Notes: generated by a model not told the origin, from the letters alone. A DNA stretch of 64,000 nucleotides from Mycolicibacterium aichiense (GCF_010726245.1 NZ_AP022561.1:3224001-3288000); one strand, 5' to 3'; counted from the stretch's first letter, positions 44,167-53,222 are shown. Program-made: numbers and translations.

Positions 44167-45362
44167 GCGCGGAACCGGTTTACATCCTCGGCGCGGGCAT
44201 GCACCCCTGGGGCAAATGGGGCCGCGACTTCACCGAGTACGGCGTCGTGGCCGCCCGCGCCGCGCTCGCCGAGGCCGGCCTGGACTGGCGCCAGATCCAG
44301 CTGGTGGCCGGCGCCGACACGATCCGCAACGGCTACCCCGGCTTCGTGGCGGGTGCGACGTTCGCGCAGAAACTCGGCTGGAACGGCATCCCGGTCACCT
44401 CGAGCTATGCCGCCTGCGCCAGCGGTTCGCAGGCCCTGCAGAGCGCCCGGGCGCAGATCCTGGCCGGCTTCTGCGACGTGGCGCTGGTCATCGGCGCGGA
44501 CACCACCCCGAAGGGCTTCTTCGCGCCGGTCGGCGGCGAGCGTCGTAACGATCCCGACTGGCAGCGCTTCCACCTGATCGGCGCCACCAACACGGTGTAC
44601 TTCGCACTGCTCGCGCGCCGCCGGATGGATCTCTACGGCGCCACACTCGAGGACTTCGCTCAGGTGAAGGTCAAGAATGCGCAGCACGGGTTGAACAATC
44701 CGTACGCCCGCTACCGCAAGGAGGCCAGCGTCGAGGACGTGCTGGCCAGCCCAGTGGTCTCCGATCCCCTTCGGCTGCTGGACATCTGCGCGACCTCCGA
44801 TGGCGCGGCCGCGGTGATCGTGGCAAGCAAGGCATTCGCCGAGAAGCATCTCGGCTCGGTCCAAGGCGTGCCGTCGGTGCGCGCGGTGAGCCTGCAGAGT
44901 CCGCAGTACCCGCAGCATTTGCCCGAATTGCCGGACATCGCAACCGATTCCACCGCTGTGGTGCCGGGACCGGACCGAGTGTTCAAGGATCAGATCCTCG
45001 ACGCCGCCTACGCCGAGGCCGGCATCGGTCCCGAGGACCTGTCGCTGGCCGAGGTCTATGACCTGTCCACCGCGCTGGAACTCGACTGGTACGAGCATCT
45101 GGGCTTGTGCGCCAAGGGTGAAGCCGAACAGCTGCTGCGCAGCGGCGCCACCACGATCGGTGGCCGGATTCCGGTCAACGCCTCCGGCGGACTGGCCAGC
45201 TTCGGCGAGGCGATCCCCGCCCAGGCGATCGCCCAGGTCTGCGAGCTCACCTGGCAGCTCAAGGGTCAGGCCACCGGCCGTCAGGTCGAGGGGGCCAAGG
45301 TCGGAGTGACCGCAAACCAGGGCCTGTTCGGCCACGGCTCGTCGGTGGTCGTCGCGCGCTAG
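44163..45362 (+). CDS. Lipid-transfer-type thiolase (SCP-x thiolase family)
   Basis: 399 residues, thiolase fold. Nucleophile Cys in SYAACASGSQAL (about residue 83), with C-terminal GHGSSVVVAR (His near 392) and a second His in WYEHLGLC. It lacks the typical CxG motif of biosynthetic thiolases, as in nonspecific lipid-transfer thiolases. Paired with the DUF35 gene, it resembles Ltp2-type systems that split steroid or branched acyl-CoA side chains by thiolysis or retro-aldol cleavage. M. tuberculosis Rv1627c/Rv1628c is the matching pair near polA. Specific substrate unknown. Confidence 0.9.
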   Translation: MSAEPVYILGAGMHPWGKWGRDFTEYGVVAARAALAEAGLDWRQIQLVAGADTIRNGYPGFVAGATFAQKLGWNGIPVTSSYAACASGSQALQSARAQILAGFCDVALVIGADTTPKGFFAPVGGERRNDPDWQRFHLIGATNTVYFALLARRRMDLYGATLEDFAQVKVKNAQHGLNNPYARYRKEASVEDVLASPVVSDPLRLLDICATSDGAAAVIVASKAFAEKHLGSVQGVPSVRAVSLQSPQYPQHLPELPDIATDSTAVVPGPDRVFKDQILDAAYAEAGIGPEDLSLAEVYDLSTALELDWYEHLGLCAKGEAEQLLRSGATTIGGRIPVNASGGLASFGEAIPAQAIAQVCELTWQLKGQATGRQVEGAKVGVTANQGLFGHGSSVVVAR

Positions 45363-45590
45363 GTGAGCCAGACCGTCGTCGTCACCGTCAAGCCGGGCAG
45401 CCGCAAGGGGCCGCTGGTCGAGACGGCCGACGACGGTTCGCTGACGATCTTCGTACGGGAGCCTGCCATCGAGGGCAAGGCCACCGAGGCCGCGGCTCGG
45501 CTGCTCGCCAAGCACCTGGGGGTACCGCGAAGCGCGGTGACGTTGACGGCGGGTGCGACGTCTCGGGTCAAGCGGTTTCGCGTCGACTAG
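45363..45590 (+). CDS. DUF167 / YggU-family protein
   Basis: 75 residues, matching the compact alpha/beta YggU fold: VVVTVKPGSRKGPLVE at the N-terminus, EGKATEAAARLLAKHLGVP helix, and a C-terminal strand with VKRFRVD. Function unknown although widely conserved. GTG immediately follows the thiolase stop. Its last 23 bases overlap the convergent XRE gene. Confidence 0.88.
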   Translation: MSQTVVVTVKPGSRKGPLVETADDGSLTIFVREPAIEGKATEAAARLLAKHLGVPRSAVTLTAGATSRVKRFRVD

Positions 45591-45843
45591 TCTGCGCGCC
45601 GCCGCCCCGCCATACATCGACGGCGTCCTGCAGCGGCAAACCCAGTGCATCACACAGGCTTACGACGGTGCCGAAGCTGGGACTGGGCAGCCGGCCGACC
45701 TCGATCTTGCGCAGTGTCTCCGGGGAGATACCCGCATCCTTGGCGATGACCTCGGGTGCCCGGCCGGCCCGCGCCGTCCTGATCAACGCGCCGAGGCGTT
45801 GTCCGGCTCGGATCTGCTCGGGGCTCAGCGGTACGCGCACCAT
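45568..45843 (-). CDS. XRE-family transcriptional regulator
   Basis: 91 residues with one helix-turn-helix: LGALIRTARAGRAPEVIAKDAGISPETLRKIEVGRLPSP spans the five-helix XRE core (about 16-54), with the recognition helix around SPETLRKIE. A short C-terminal part (LCDALGLPLQDAVDVW) may dimerise. ATG at 45843 starts the conserved region; upstream codons read through the operator and are excluded. It is divergent from the methionine aminopeptidase, and a perfect dyad lies 14 bp upstream, suggesting autoregulation plus control of the neighbour. Confidence 0.85.
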   Translation of the reverse strand: MVRVPLSPEQIRAGQRLGALIRTARAGRAPEVIAKDAGISPETLRKIEVGRLPSPSFGTVVSLCDALGLPLQDAVDVWRGGGAQTSRRETA

Positions 45844-45856
45844 GCGATCGAGTATA

Positions 45857-45872
45857 CGGTATAAAAATACCG
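45857..45872. promoter_or_regulatory. Operator-like dyad between XRE regulator and map
   Basis: CGGTAT and ATACCG form a perfect inverted repeat with an AAAA spacer, in the 49-bp divergent region. A second small palindrome GTATAC (45852-45857) abuts it. The AT-rich centre overlaps plausible -10 sequences (TATAAAAAT) for the map direction. The likely ligand is the adjacent XRE protein. Confidence 0.6.
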
Positions 45873-45892
45873 ACGAAGGGAAGCGCACTCCG

Positions 45893-46663
45893 ATGATCGA
45901 ACTCAAGACCGCCAAGGAAATCGACAAGATGGCCGTCACCGGTGACTTCGTGGCGCGCACACTGGCGACGCTGGCGCGCGAGGCCGAACCGGGCGTGAAC
46001 CTGATGCAACTCGAACACCGCGCCAGAGCACTGATCGACGAGCGTGGTGCGACATCCTGCTACTGGGACTACTCGCCGTCCTTCGGTCGCGGCCCGTTCC
46101 GCAATGTCATCTGCCTCTCGGTCAATGATGCTGTGCTGCATGGTCTTCCGTGGGACTACGTGCTGCGTGACGGCGATCTACTGAAGCTGGACTTCGCCGT
46201 CTCGATCGACGGGTGGGTGGCCGACTCGGCGATCACGGTGGTGGTCGGCGAGCACCCGGACCCCGCGGACACCGCACTGGTCGACTCCACCCGCCGCGCC
46301 CTGGCCGCCGGCATCGCGGCCGCGGTTCCCGGCGGACGGCTCGGCGACATCTCGGCGGCCATCGGCGAGGTGGCCGCCGCCGCGGGCTACGCCGTCAACA
46401 CCGACTTCGGCGGGCACGGGCTCGGCCGCACCATGCATGAGGACCCGCACGTGCCCAACCGAGGCAAGCGCGGCCGCGGCATGGTCCTCAAACCCGGCCT
46501 GACCCTGGCGCTCGAGCCGTGGTGGGGACGCGGAAGCAACCAGCTGATCGTCGATCCGGACGGCTGGACACTACGAGCGGCCGACGGATCCAACACCGCC
46601 CACTCCGAGCACAGCATCGCGATCACCGAGAACGGTCCGCGCGTGCTGACACTGGCCGGGTAG
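45893..46663 (+). CDS. map: Type I methionine aminopeptidase
   Basis: 256 residues, pita-bread fold. Metal ligands: Asp in LKLDFAV and in VADSAITV (about 98-111), His in FGGHGLGR (about 172), Glu in LALEPWW (about 205) and Glu in HSIAITEN (about 243). Substrate His in the HGLP segment is present. Removes N-terminal Met from new proteins. It lacks the N-terminal SH3-binding extension of mycobacterial MapB, so it resembles the shorter MapA-type and is probably one of two in the genome. Divergent from an XRE regulator over a dyad, which is unusual for a housekeeping gene. Confidence 0.93.
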   Translation: MIELKTAKEIDKMAVTGDFVARTLATLAREAEPGVNLMQLEHRARALIDERGATSCYWDYSPSFGRGPFRNVICLSVNDAVLHGLPWDYVLRDGDLLKLDFAVSIDGWVADSAITVVVGEHPDPADTALVDSTRRALAAGIAAAVPGGRLGDISAAIGEVAAAAGYAVNTDFGGHGLGRTMHEDPHVPNRGKRGRGMVLKPGLTLALEPWWGRGSNQLIVDPDGWTLRAADGSNTAHSEHSIAITENGPRVLTLAG

Positions 46664-46708
46664 ACGGCACAGCAGGCCTGGTTCGACTCGGAGCTGTACC
46701 GTCAGCTG

Positions 46709-47191
46709 ATGCCTGGTTGGGACTCCTTCGCCGTCATCGTCGGCGGCGTCGGCGGAGCGCTGGTCGGATTGCTGTTCGTCGCGATCTCGATCCATGCCAA
46801 GCAGATCGGCGACTCCGCGAGTCTGCGCGGCCACGCAGCGCAAACCCTGGTGGTGTTCACGATGCTGCTGCTGGTGGCTGTCGTGCTGGTCGTTCCCGCG
46901 CAACCGGATCGGGTGATCGGCGCCGAGCTTGTCGTGCTGGCTGTAGGCGCAACGATCCTGCTGGTCTTCCTCGGTAAGCCTGCGCGAGATGTCACCGCGG
47001 AGAACCAACTGGGCCGAATGTTGAAGCGAGTCAACCCCAATGTCAGCACGGCACTCGGTGTCGCGGTGACGGGCCTGTTGCTGCTGACCGGTGTGCGGTG
47101 GGCTCCCTACGCGCTGCTGCCTACCACCTGCGCCGCGATCGTGGGAGGCCTGACGAGCGCGTATCTATTACTGACCAAGCTCTCCGACTGA
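46709..47191 (+). CDS. Four- or five-TM membrane protein of unknown function
   Basis: 160 residues. Predicted helices at about 7-27, 45-65, 68-88, 110-128 and 132-152; a conserved-looking cytoplasmic loop KPARDVTAENQLGRMLKR lies between helices 3 and 4. No catalytic motif. Family name not recognised, although similar small membrane proteins are common in actinobacteria. ATG at 46709 begins with an amphipathic GWDSFAVIVGGVGGALVGLL helix. Convergent with livF, which ends one base beyond its stop. Confidence 0.75.
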   Translation: MPGWDSFAVIVGGVGGALVGLLFVAISIHAKQIGDSASLRGHAAQTLVVFTMLLLVAVVLVVPAQPDRVIGAELVVLAVGATILLVFLGKPARDVTAENQLGRMLKRVNPNVSTALGVAVTGLLLLTGVRWAPYALLPTTCAAIVGGLTSAYLLLTKLSD

Positions 47192-47929
47192 TCAGGCCAC
47201 GCCGAGGTATGCCGCGCGAATACTGTCGTCGGCCAACAACTCTCGGGCAACCCCGCTGCGGGTGATGGTTCCGGTCTCCAGGATGTAGGCACGGTCCGAC
47301 CGGGTCAGCGCCTGCTGGGCGTTCTGTTCCACCAGCAGGACGGTGGTGCCCTGCGCGTTGATCTCGGAGATGATCTTGAAGATCTGCGAAATGATCATGG
47401 GCGCCAAGCCCATCGACGGTTCGTCGAGCAGAAGCACCCGTGGGCGCGCCATCAGCGCGCGCCCGATCGCCAGCATCTGCTGTTCCCCACCGGACAGCGT
47501 GCCGCCGACCTGGGCCCGGCGCTCGGCGAGCCTCGGGAACGTCTCGAACACCCAATCAAGACGCTCGCGGTGCTCCGTCTTGCTGTCGAACTTGCGTCCG
47601 TAGCAGCCCATTTCGAGGTTCTCGGTCACAGTCATGCCGGGGAAGACGCCACGACCCTCGGGGGCCTGGATGAGTCCGTCGATGGCGCGCTGATGGGCTT
47701 TGACCCGGCTGATGTCGCGGCCCTCGAACCACACCGATCCCGACGACAACGGCCGCAGTCCGGAGATTGCCCGCATCATCGTGGTCTTCCCGGCACCGTT
47801 GGAGCCCAGCAGCGTAACCAACTCGCCCTGCCGGACAACGAGTGAAACCCCGTGCAGCGCTTCGATTCTGCCGTAGTGCACCACCGCGTCGCGGACCTCG
47901 AGAAGCGGGGCGTTGTCAGAGCTGGTCAT
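47192..47929 (-). CDS. livF: Branched-chain amino acid-type ABC transporter ATPase, LivF
   Basis: 245 residues: Walker A LLGSNGAGKTTMM (about 35-47), signature LSGGEQQMLAIGRAL (about 137-151), Walker B VLLLDEPSMGL, switch His in LVEQNAQQAL is replaced by the LivF-typical Asn. Last gene of the operon, overlapping livG by 14 bases. Cytoplasmic energy-coupling subunit. Confidence 0.95.
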   Translation of the reverse strand: MTSSDNAPLLEVRDAVVHYGRIEALHGVSLVVRQGELVTLLGSNGAGKTTMMRAISGLRPLSSGSVWFEGRDISRVKAHQRAIDGLIQAPEGRGVFPGMTVTENLEMGCYGRKFDSKTEHRERLDWVFETFPRLAERRAQVGGTLSGGEQQMLAIGRALMARPRVLLLDEPSMGLAPMIISQIFKIISEINAQGTTVLLVEQNAQQALTRSDRAYILETGTITRSGVARELLADDSIRAAYLGVA

Positions 47930-48785
47930 CGGGCACCCCCAGGTAAGCGGCGATCACGGCCGGGTCGTCGCGGATCTCGGCGGGCAGACCGTCGGCGATC
48001 TTGCGGCCGAACTCCAGCACCACGATCCGGTCGGTGACCCCCATGACCAGTCGCATGTCGTGCTCGATCAGCAACACCGTGTAGCCGTCGTCGCGGATGG
48101 CTTGGATCAACTCGATCAGCGCGGCTTTCTCACTGGGGTTGAAGCCGGCTGCCGGCTCGTCGAGGCACAGCAGTTTCGGCTCGGTGGCCAGTGCCCGGGC
48201 GATCTCCAGCCGGCGTTGGTCGCCGTACGGCAGGTTCTTGGCCTTCTCCTCGCCGCGATGCGCGATCCCCACGAATTGCAGCAGGGCAGCCGCCTTGTCG
48301 ATGGCCGAACGTTCTTCGCGGCGGTGCCGAGGCGTACGCACCAAAGCGCCGGGCACCGAGGTCTTGTGTCGCGCGTCGGTGCCGACCACGACGTTCTCCA
48401 ACGCGGTCATCTCGCCCCACAGCCGGATGTTCTGGAAGGTGCGGGCAATCCCCCGTCGGGTGATCTGGTGCCGTTTGATCCGGCCCAGCGGCGCCCCGTC
48501 GAAGGTCACCGACCCCGAACTCGGCCGGTACACACCGGTGATCGCGTTGAAGCAGGTGGTCTTGCCCGCGCCGTTCGGTCCGATCAGCCCGAGGATCTCG
48601 CCCCGCTTGATCTCGAAACTCACCGAATCCAGCGCGGTCAGGCCGCCGAACTTCACCGTGAGATCCTTTGTCTCCAGCAGGGTTTCCCCCTCGGCGACGT
48701 CGGTGTCACGAGCGAACACGGCCAGACTCTCGTCGATCGGGGTGTCCGGATCGTCTTGGGTGGGACCGCCGGCGGCGTGCGTCAT
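47916..48785 (-). CDS. livG: Branched-chain amino acid-type ABC transporter ATPase, LivG
   Basis: 289 residues. An N-terminal extension of about 35 acidic residues precedes the ATPase domain: Walker A LIGPNGAGKTTCF, the LivG-type long helical insertion (RTFQNIRLWGEMTALENVVVG), signature YGDQRRLEIARAL and Walker B LLCLDEPAAGFN. ATG at 48785 overlaps the livM stop (ATGA). Confidence 0.95.
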   Translation of the reverse strand: MTHAAGGPTQDDPDTPIDESLAVFARDTDVAEGETLLETKDLTVKFGGLTALDSVSFEIKRGEILGLIGPNGAGKTTCFNAITGVYRPSSGSVTFDGAPLGRIKRHQITRRGIARTFQNIRLWGEMTALENVVVGTDARHKTSVPGALVRTPRHRREERSAIDKAAALLQFVGIAHRGEEKAKNLPYGDQRRLEIARALATEPKLLCLDEPAAGFNPSEKAALIELIQAIRDDGYTVLLIEHDMRLVMGVTDRIVVLEFGRKIADGLPAEIRDDPAVIAAYLGVPDDQL

Positions 48786-49972
48786 GCGGCCGACTTCGAC
48801 TCGTCGGCGCTACTCAACAGATAGCGGGCGCGTTTGCCATAGGTGAGCAGCTGTTGACGAACCGGGAACAGCCCCTGTGGGCGGAAGATCATCAGCACCA
48901 CCAGCGCCAGGCCGAAGAACAGGTACTTCAGGTCGCCGAGGTTGATGCCCAGGAAGTGCACACCGAGCAGTCGGTTCGGCAGGTAGACGATCACGAACGC
49001 TCCGAAGATGACGCCGAGCTTGTTGCCCTGCCCGCCCAGCACCACCGCGCACAGGAACAGCATCGAGTTGATGATGTTGAAGGTCGGCGGCGCGACGTAT
49101 TGCACCTGCCCGGCGTACAGCGCCCCGGACAGTCCGCCGATCGCGGCGCCGATCACGAATGCCCACAGCTTGAACCGGAACGTGTTCACGCCCATCACTT
49201 CCGCGGCGTCCTCGTCTTCGCGGATCGCCACCCAGGCCCGGCCGACCCGGCTGCGTTCCAGATTGCCGACCAGCAGCAGGATTCCGACGATCAGGATCAA
49301 TCCCAGCCAGAACCACCAGGTGCCATAGTTCGCATGGCCCGTGGAGTTTCCGCTCGAGAACACCCCGTCGGGCAGCTTGTCGGTCTGCCCGACCCTTGGA
49401 TATGCGACCCCGTTGAGACCGCGGGAACCATTGGTGACCCCGGACAGGTTGTCGGCGAGCAACCTGATGATCTCGCCGAATCCCAGTGTGACGATGGCCA
49501 GATAGTCTCCGCGCAGCCGCAGCGTCGGGATGCCCAGGATCAGTCCCGCCAGCGCGGTGAAGGCCATCGCGAGCGGAACACACGACAACCATGCCCAGTT
49601 CTCGCTGAACGCCCCGCTGCCGCTTATCTGGTTCCACGGGCTGTCCGGACTGGTGAGCAGGGCGACGGTGTAGGCGCCGACGGCGTAGAAGCCGACGTAG
49701 CCGAGGTCCAGAAGACCGGCCTGGCCGACGACGACGTTGAGGCCGATCGCGATGATCGCGACCATGGCGAACTGAGCCATGGTGCCGCCGAAGCTGATTC
49801 CCGGCGTGTCGAAGAAGGGCGGCGGATGCAGCGGCGAGAGCGCCAGTAATGCGAAGCCCAGAATTCCGAAGCCCCACTTCTGCACCCGGCTCAGGCCCGA
49901 CCACCATCCGCGCAGCCCGTCACCGGGAGCCAGCAGCCGGCCCGACCACTTTCCTGGCGTCTGCTCGCTCAT
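48782..49972 (-). CDS. livM: Branched-chain amino acid-type ABC transporter permease, LivM
   Basis: 396 residues, about ten membrane helices with a cytoplasmic N-terminal extension. The LivM signature GLPxxxxRGDYLAIVTLGFGEI is recognisable as RLRGDYLAIVTLGFGEI (about 165), and the coupling helix region with NLERSRVGRAWVAIREDEDAA (about 265-285). A loop insertion with NGSRGLNGVAYP is present between helices. Its ATG overlaps the livH stop (ATGA). Confidence 0.95.
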   Translation of the reverse strand: MSEQTPGKWSGRLLAPGDGLRGWWSGLSRVQKWGFGILGFALLALSPLHPPPFFDTPGISFGGTMAQFAMVAIIAIGLNVVVGQAGLLDLGYVGFYAVGAYTVALLTSPDSPWNQISGSGAFSENWAWLSCVPLAMAFTALAGLILGIPTLRLRGDYLAIVTLGFGEIIRLLADNLSGVTNGSRGLNGVAYPRVGQTDKLPDGVFSSGNSTGHANYGTWWFWLGLILIVGILLLVGNLERSRVGRAWVAIREDEDAAEVMGVNTFRFKLWAFVIGAAIGGLSGALYAGQVQYVAPPTFNIINSMLFLCAVVLGGQGNKLGVIFGAFVIVYLPNRLLGVHFLGINLGDLKYLFFGLALVVLMIFRPQGLFPVRQQLLTYGKRARYLLSSADESKSAA

Positions 49973-51006
49973 GCTCGCGCCTTTCCGAGGCTTTCCCCGA
50001 GTATCCCGGTGGGCCTGATCAGCAGCACCAGAACCAGCAACACGAAAGCGACGACGTCACGCCATTGCGTGCCGAACACGGCCTGGCCGTAGTTCTCCAT
50101 GACGCCCAGCACCAGCCCGCCGAGCAACGCCCCGCGCAGGTTGCCGATTCCGCCGAGCACGGCCGCGGAAAACGCCTTGATACCCAACAGGAATCCGCCC
50201 GAGTAGATGATGCCCTGCGGCACCTTCAGGGTGTAGAGCAAGGCGGCTGCGCCGGCCAGCAGACCGCCGATGAGAAACGTCGTCAGGATGATCCGTTCCC
50301 GCGACACCCCCATCAGCGTGGCGGTCGTCGGGTCCTGGGCCACCGCCCGGATACCGCGCCCGAACTTGGTCCGGTTGATCGCGATGTCGGTCAGCGCGGC
50401 GAAGATAAGCGCGGCCGCGACGACCACGATCGTGACGTTCGAGACGGTTGCGCCGAACACCTCGAACTGGGTTTTTGGCTGCACCAAGATGATCGGTTGC
50501 TGAGCGTTGCTGCCGCCGTAGTCCTTGATGATCTTGGGCAACACGAAGTGCACGAACTCCTGTAGCACGAACGACATACCAATCGCGGTGATCAGGAAGG
50601 TCAGCGGCCGCGCGTTGCGCCGCCGCAGCGGCCGATAGGCGACGAACTCCAAACCCATTGCGGCCGTGCCGGATACCAACATCGCGAACAACATGGCGAT
50701 GCCGAGGTAGAACACGGTGAGCAGCACACCCTTGTTGTAGGCGTTGCCGCTTGGCGAGAACCCCAGGATCATGTCCAGGCAGAAGTAGGCACCGAACATG
50801 CCCAGCATGAAGATCTCGGAATGCGCGAAGTTGATCAGCCGCAGCACGCCGAACACCAGGGTGTAGCCGACCGCGACCAGGGCGTAGATGGCGCCCCAGG
50901 ACAGCCCATCGATGGTCAACTGCCAGAAGCCGTCTCGCAGATTGTCGACATTGAAACCGATGTCGCTGGCGAGACATGAGATCTGGCCGAGGCACTGATA
51001 GACCAT
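49969..51006 (-). CDS. livH: Branched-chain amino acid-type ABC transporter permease, LivH
   Basis: 345 residues, eight or nine membrane helices; LSWGAIYALVAVGYTLVFGVLRLINFAH (residues about 32-60) is the LivH N-terminal signature and RAVAQDPTTATLMGVSRERII the EAA-like coupling loop. A short acidic/Cys-containing N-terminus precedes helix 1. Separated from the upstream binding-protein gene by 76 bp containing a hairpin, then starts the overlapping livHMGF string. Confidence 0.95.
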   Translation of the reverse strand: MVYQCLGQISCLASDIGFNVDNLRDGFWQLTIDGLSWGAIYALVAVGYTLVFGVLRLINFAHSEIFMLGMFGAYFCLDMILGFSPSGNAYNKGVLLTVFYLGIAMLFAMLVSGTAAMGLEFVAYRPLRRRNARPLTFLITAIGMSFVLQEFVHFVLPKIIKDYGGSNAQQPIILVQPKTQFEVFGATVSNVTIVVVAAALIFAALTDIAINRTKFGRGIRAVAQDPTTATLMGVSRERIILTTFLIGGLLAGAAALLYTLKVPQGIIYSGGFLLGIKAFSAAVLGGIGNLRGALLGGLVLGVMENYGQAVFGTQWRDVVAFVLLVLVLLIRPTGILGESLGKARA

Positions 51007-51039
51007 CTAGGGGCGGCCTCCTTGGTGTCTGGAACGAGA

Positions 51040-51070
51040 ACGCGTCCGAGCCAAGTGGTCCCGGACGCGT
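51040..51070 (-). terminator. Hairpin between binding-protein gene and livH
   Basis: ACGCGTCCG (51040-51048) pairs perfectly with CGGACGCGT (51062-51070) around a 13-nt loop, in the 76-bp gap after the substrate-binding protein gene. Such a hairpin typically stabilises or partly terminates the transcript so that the binding protein is made in excess over the permease. Confidence 0.55.
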
Positions 51071-51082
51071 CTCGCGAATCGG

Positions 51083-52303
51083 CTACTGAACCTTGTAGAT
51101 CCAGATCAGGGTGGTGGTGAGCTCACCCTTATCGGTCCACTGGTATTTACGGGCAACGCCTTGTCCGTTGTAGTTCTTGACCCAGTCGAGCAGGTCCGGA
51201 CGAGTGATCTTGCCCGCGTCGATGCCCTTGAGCAGAACGGTCCCGAGGTCGTAGCCCTCGGTGCTGTACGTGCCGGGAGCCTGACCGAACTTCTTGGTGT
51301 ATTCGTCGGCAAAGCTGCCGGTGGCCGGGCCGCAGGGGCAGGACAGGATGGCGTCCTTGGAGGCCTGGCCGGCCGCCTTGACGAACTCCGGATCCTTGGT
51401 GCCGTCGGCGCTGACGAACTTGCCGGTGTATCCGCCGTCACGCAGCTGCTGGACGAACGGAGCAGCTTCGGCGTAGTAGCCGCTGTAGAACACCGAATCC
51501 GGCGACTGTCCCTTGACCTGGGTGACTGCGGCCGAGAAGTCCTTGTCGCCCTTCTTGACCGAGATCTTGCAGGCGTCGAGAGCCACCGGGCCGAGGGTCT
51601 CGCGGACTGCCGCCGCGAGGCCGGTGCCGTAGTCGGTGCTGTCGTCGACGACGCAGACCTTCTTCTGCTGCAGCGTGTTCTTCAGATAGTTGGCGACCGA
51701 CGGACCTTGCACACCGTCGTTGGCCAGGCCGCGGAAGAATGTCTTCCAGCCCTGCTCGGACAGCGTGACGTTGGTGGCCGACGCGGTGGCGGCGACCAGG
51801 CCGGCCTGGTCGAACACCCCGCCGGTGGCCTTGGTCTCGCCCGAGAACGCCGGTCCGACAAGCCCGATCGTGAACGCGTCGTCGACGATCTGCGGCGCGA
51901 TAGCGGTGGCCTTCTGCGGGTCACCTTCGGTGTCGAACGGCTTCAGCTGCACCTGGCAGCCGGGGTTGGCGGCGTTGTGCTTGTCGATGGCGAGCTGCAC
52001 GCCGTCCTTGATGTTGATGCCCAGCGCGGCATCGGGCCCGTTGAGTGCACCGGCCATCGCGATGGACACCGGCGGGCAGGTGGCCTTTCCGTCCCCGGCC
52101 GGATCGGCAGGGGTGGCGCCGGCGTCGGGTTTGACTTCCGCGCCGTTCTGGTCGATCTGGACCTGCTCGACAATCTTCAGGTCGCCCTGCGCGGAGTTCC
52201 CGCCACCGTTCGACGGGGACTGCTGGTTGCAGCCGGCGATGCCGATGACCGCCAGCAGCGCCGAACTAGCGGCGATTGCACTGCGTGTCGCGCGTCCGCG
52301 CAC
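51083..52303 (-). CDS. ABC transporter substrate-binding lipoprotein, LivJ/LivK-type
   Basis: 406 residues. Lipoprotein signal with the lipobox IAGC (Cys25), then a variable linker rich in Asn/Gly, and a type I periplasmic-binding fold (ANF receptor family; about 80-400) with VSIAMAGALNGPDAALGINIKDGVQLAI and paired cysteines that may form disulfides (CPPVS, CQVQ, CVVDD, CKISV). The GTG start at 52303 has GGAGGTGA seven bases upstream. Presents branched-chain amino acids, or another amide such as urea, to LivHMGF; the ligand cannot be read from sequence. Confidence 0.93.
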   Translation of the reverse strand: MRGRATRSAIAASSALLAVIGIAGCNQQSPSNGGGNSAQGDLKIVEQVQIDQNGAEVKPDAGATPADPAGDGKATCPPVSIAMAGALNGPDAALGINIKDGVQLAIDKHNAANPGCQVQLKPFDTEGDPQKATAIAPQIVDDAFTIGLVGPAFSGETKATGGVFDQAGLVAATASATNVTLSEQGWKTFFRGLANDGVQGPSVANYLKNTLQQKKVCVVDDSTDYGTGLAAAVRETLGPVALDACKISVKKGDKDFSAAVTQVKGQSPDSVFYSGYYAEAAPFVQQLRDGGYTGKFVSADGTKDPEFVKAAGQASKDAILSCPCGPATGSFADEYTKKFGQAPGTYSTEGYDLGTVLLKGIDAGKITRPDLLDWVKNYNGQGVARKYQWTDKGELTTTLIWIYKVQ

Positions 52304-52489
52304 GTTTCACCTCCGGGTCAGTAGTTTCACGGCGCCGACATCGCAGACCGCTTACCGGCCCACTCTCGACACTGCGGTAGAACATAACCAACCGGTGGCC
52401 GCAGCGCGTCATGTTGGCCAACGCCTGGCCGTGAGCATATTCCGGATCGCGGCAAACGGCGCGGTCAGAGGAAATGCAAAGTTAACGCG

Positions 52490-53107
52490 TCAATTCGACG
52501 CCGGATCCGAACCGGGCGTGTCGAGCGTCTCCAGCACCACCTCGGCGACCCGCTTCATGGTGGTGCGCCGGTCCATGGCCGCACGCTGAATCCACTTGAA
52601 CGCTTCGGGTTCGGTCATGCCCTGGTTCGCCTGCAGCAGCCCCTTGGCCCGCTCCACCAGCTTGCGGGTCTCGAGCCGGTCCGACAGGTTGGCGACCTCA
52701 CGCTCCAGTTCGGCGATCTCACCGAACCGACTGACCGCCACCTCGATCGCCGGGATCAGATCGCTGATCGAGAACGGCTTGACCAAGTACGCCATGGCGC
52801 CGGCGTCGCGCGCTTTTTCCACCAGATCGCGCTGACTGAAGGCGGTCAGCACGACGATCGGCGCGATGCGCTTGCTGGCGATCTCGGCGGCCGCGTCGAT
52901 CCCGTCGCGACGCGGCATCTTGACGTCCATGATCACCAGGTCAGGGCGCAGCTGTTCGGCCAGCTCGACGGCCTCCTGGCCGTCGCCGGCCTCCCCGACC
53001 ACCTCATAGCCCTCATCCCGAAGCATCTCGGCCAGATCCATCCGGATCAACGCTTCATCCTCGGCGATCAGCACCCGGCGGGATGTGCGGTCTTCGGCGT
53101 CCGTCAT
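52490..53107 (-). CDS. pdtaR: Response regulator PdtaR (CheY-like plus ANTAR RNA-binding domain)
   Basis: 205 residues. Receiver domain (about 10-130) with acidic pocket EDE (17-19 region), phosphorylated Asp in VIMDVKMPRRDG, Thr/Ser in VVLTAFSQ and Lys in YLVKPFS. The ANTAR domain (about 140-200) has LETRKLVERAKGLLQ and EAFKWIQRAAMDRRTTM, which bind tandem RNA hairpins to prevent termination. Orthologue of Rv1626, the partner of histidine kinase PdtaS encoded elsewhere. Gene follows the tRNA gene divergently. Confidence 0.96.
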   Translation of the reverse strand: MTDAEDRTSRRVLIAEDEALIRMDLAEMLRDEGYEVVGEAGDGQEAVELAEQLRPDLVIMDVKMPRRDGIDAAAEIASKRIAPIVVLTAFSQRDLVEKARDAGAMAYLVKPFSISDLIPAIEVAVSRFGEIAELEREVANLSDRLETRKLVERAKGLLQANQGMTEPEAFKWIQRAAMDRRTTMKRVAEVVLETLDTPGSDPASN

Positions 53108-53192
53108 GCGGCCATTGTTGCGTGGTCAGCGGCAATCAGCCACCTCGGCGCCCTCCGGCCGACCGGTTGGCGGCGCCGGCACGGTCATCCAC

Positions 53193-53198
53193 TATGGT
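53193..53198 (+). promoter_or_regulatory. Candidate -10 box for the downstream tRNA
   Basis: TATGGT, 24 bp before the tRNA 5' end; similar to the TATGGC before tRNA-Cys. A clear -35 is not seen. Confidence 0.35.
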
Positions 53199-53222
53199 GA
53201 GACACCGCCGTGAAGACGGCCT

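Noticed and set aside
43714..45362. Frameshift between DUF35 and thiolase genes
   Set aside because: The ATGA overlap is a standard coupled start; both proteins are full length.
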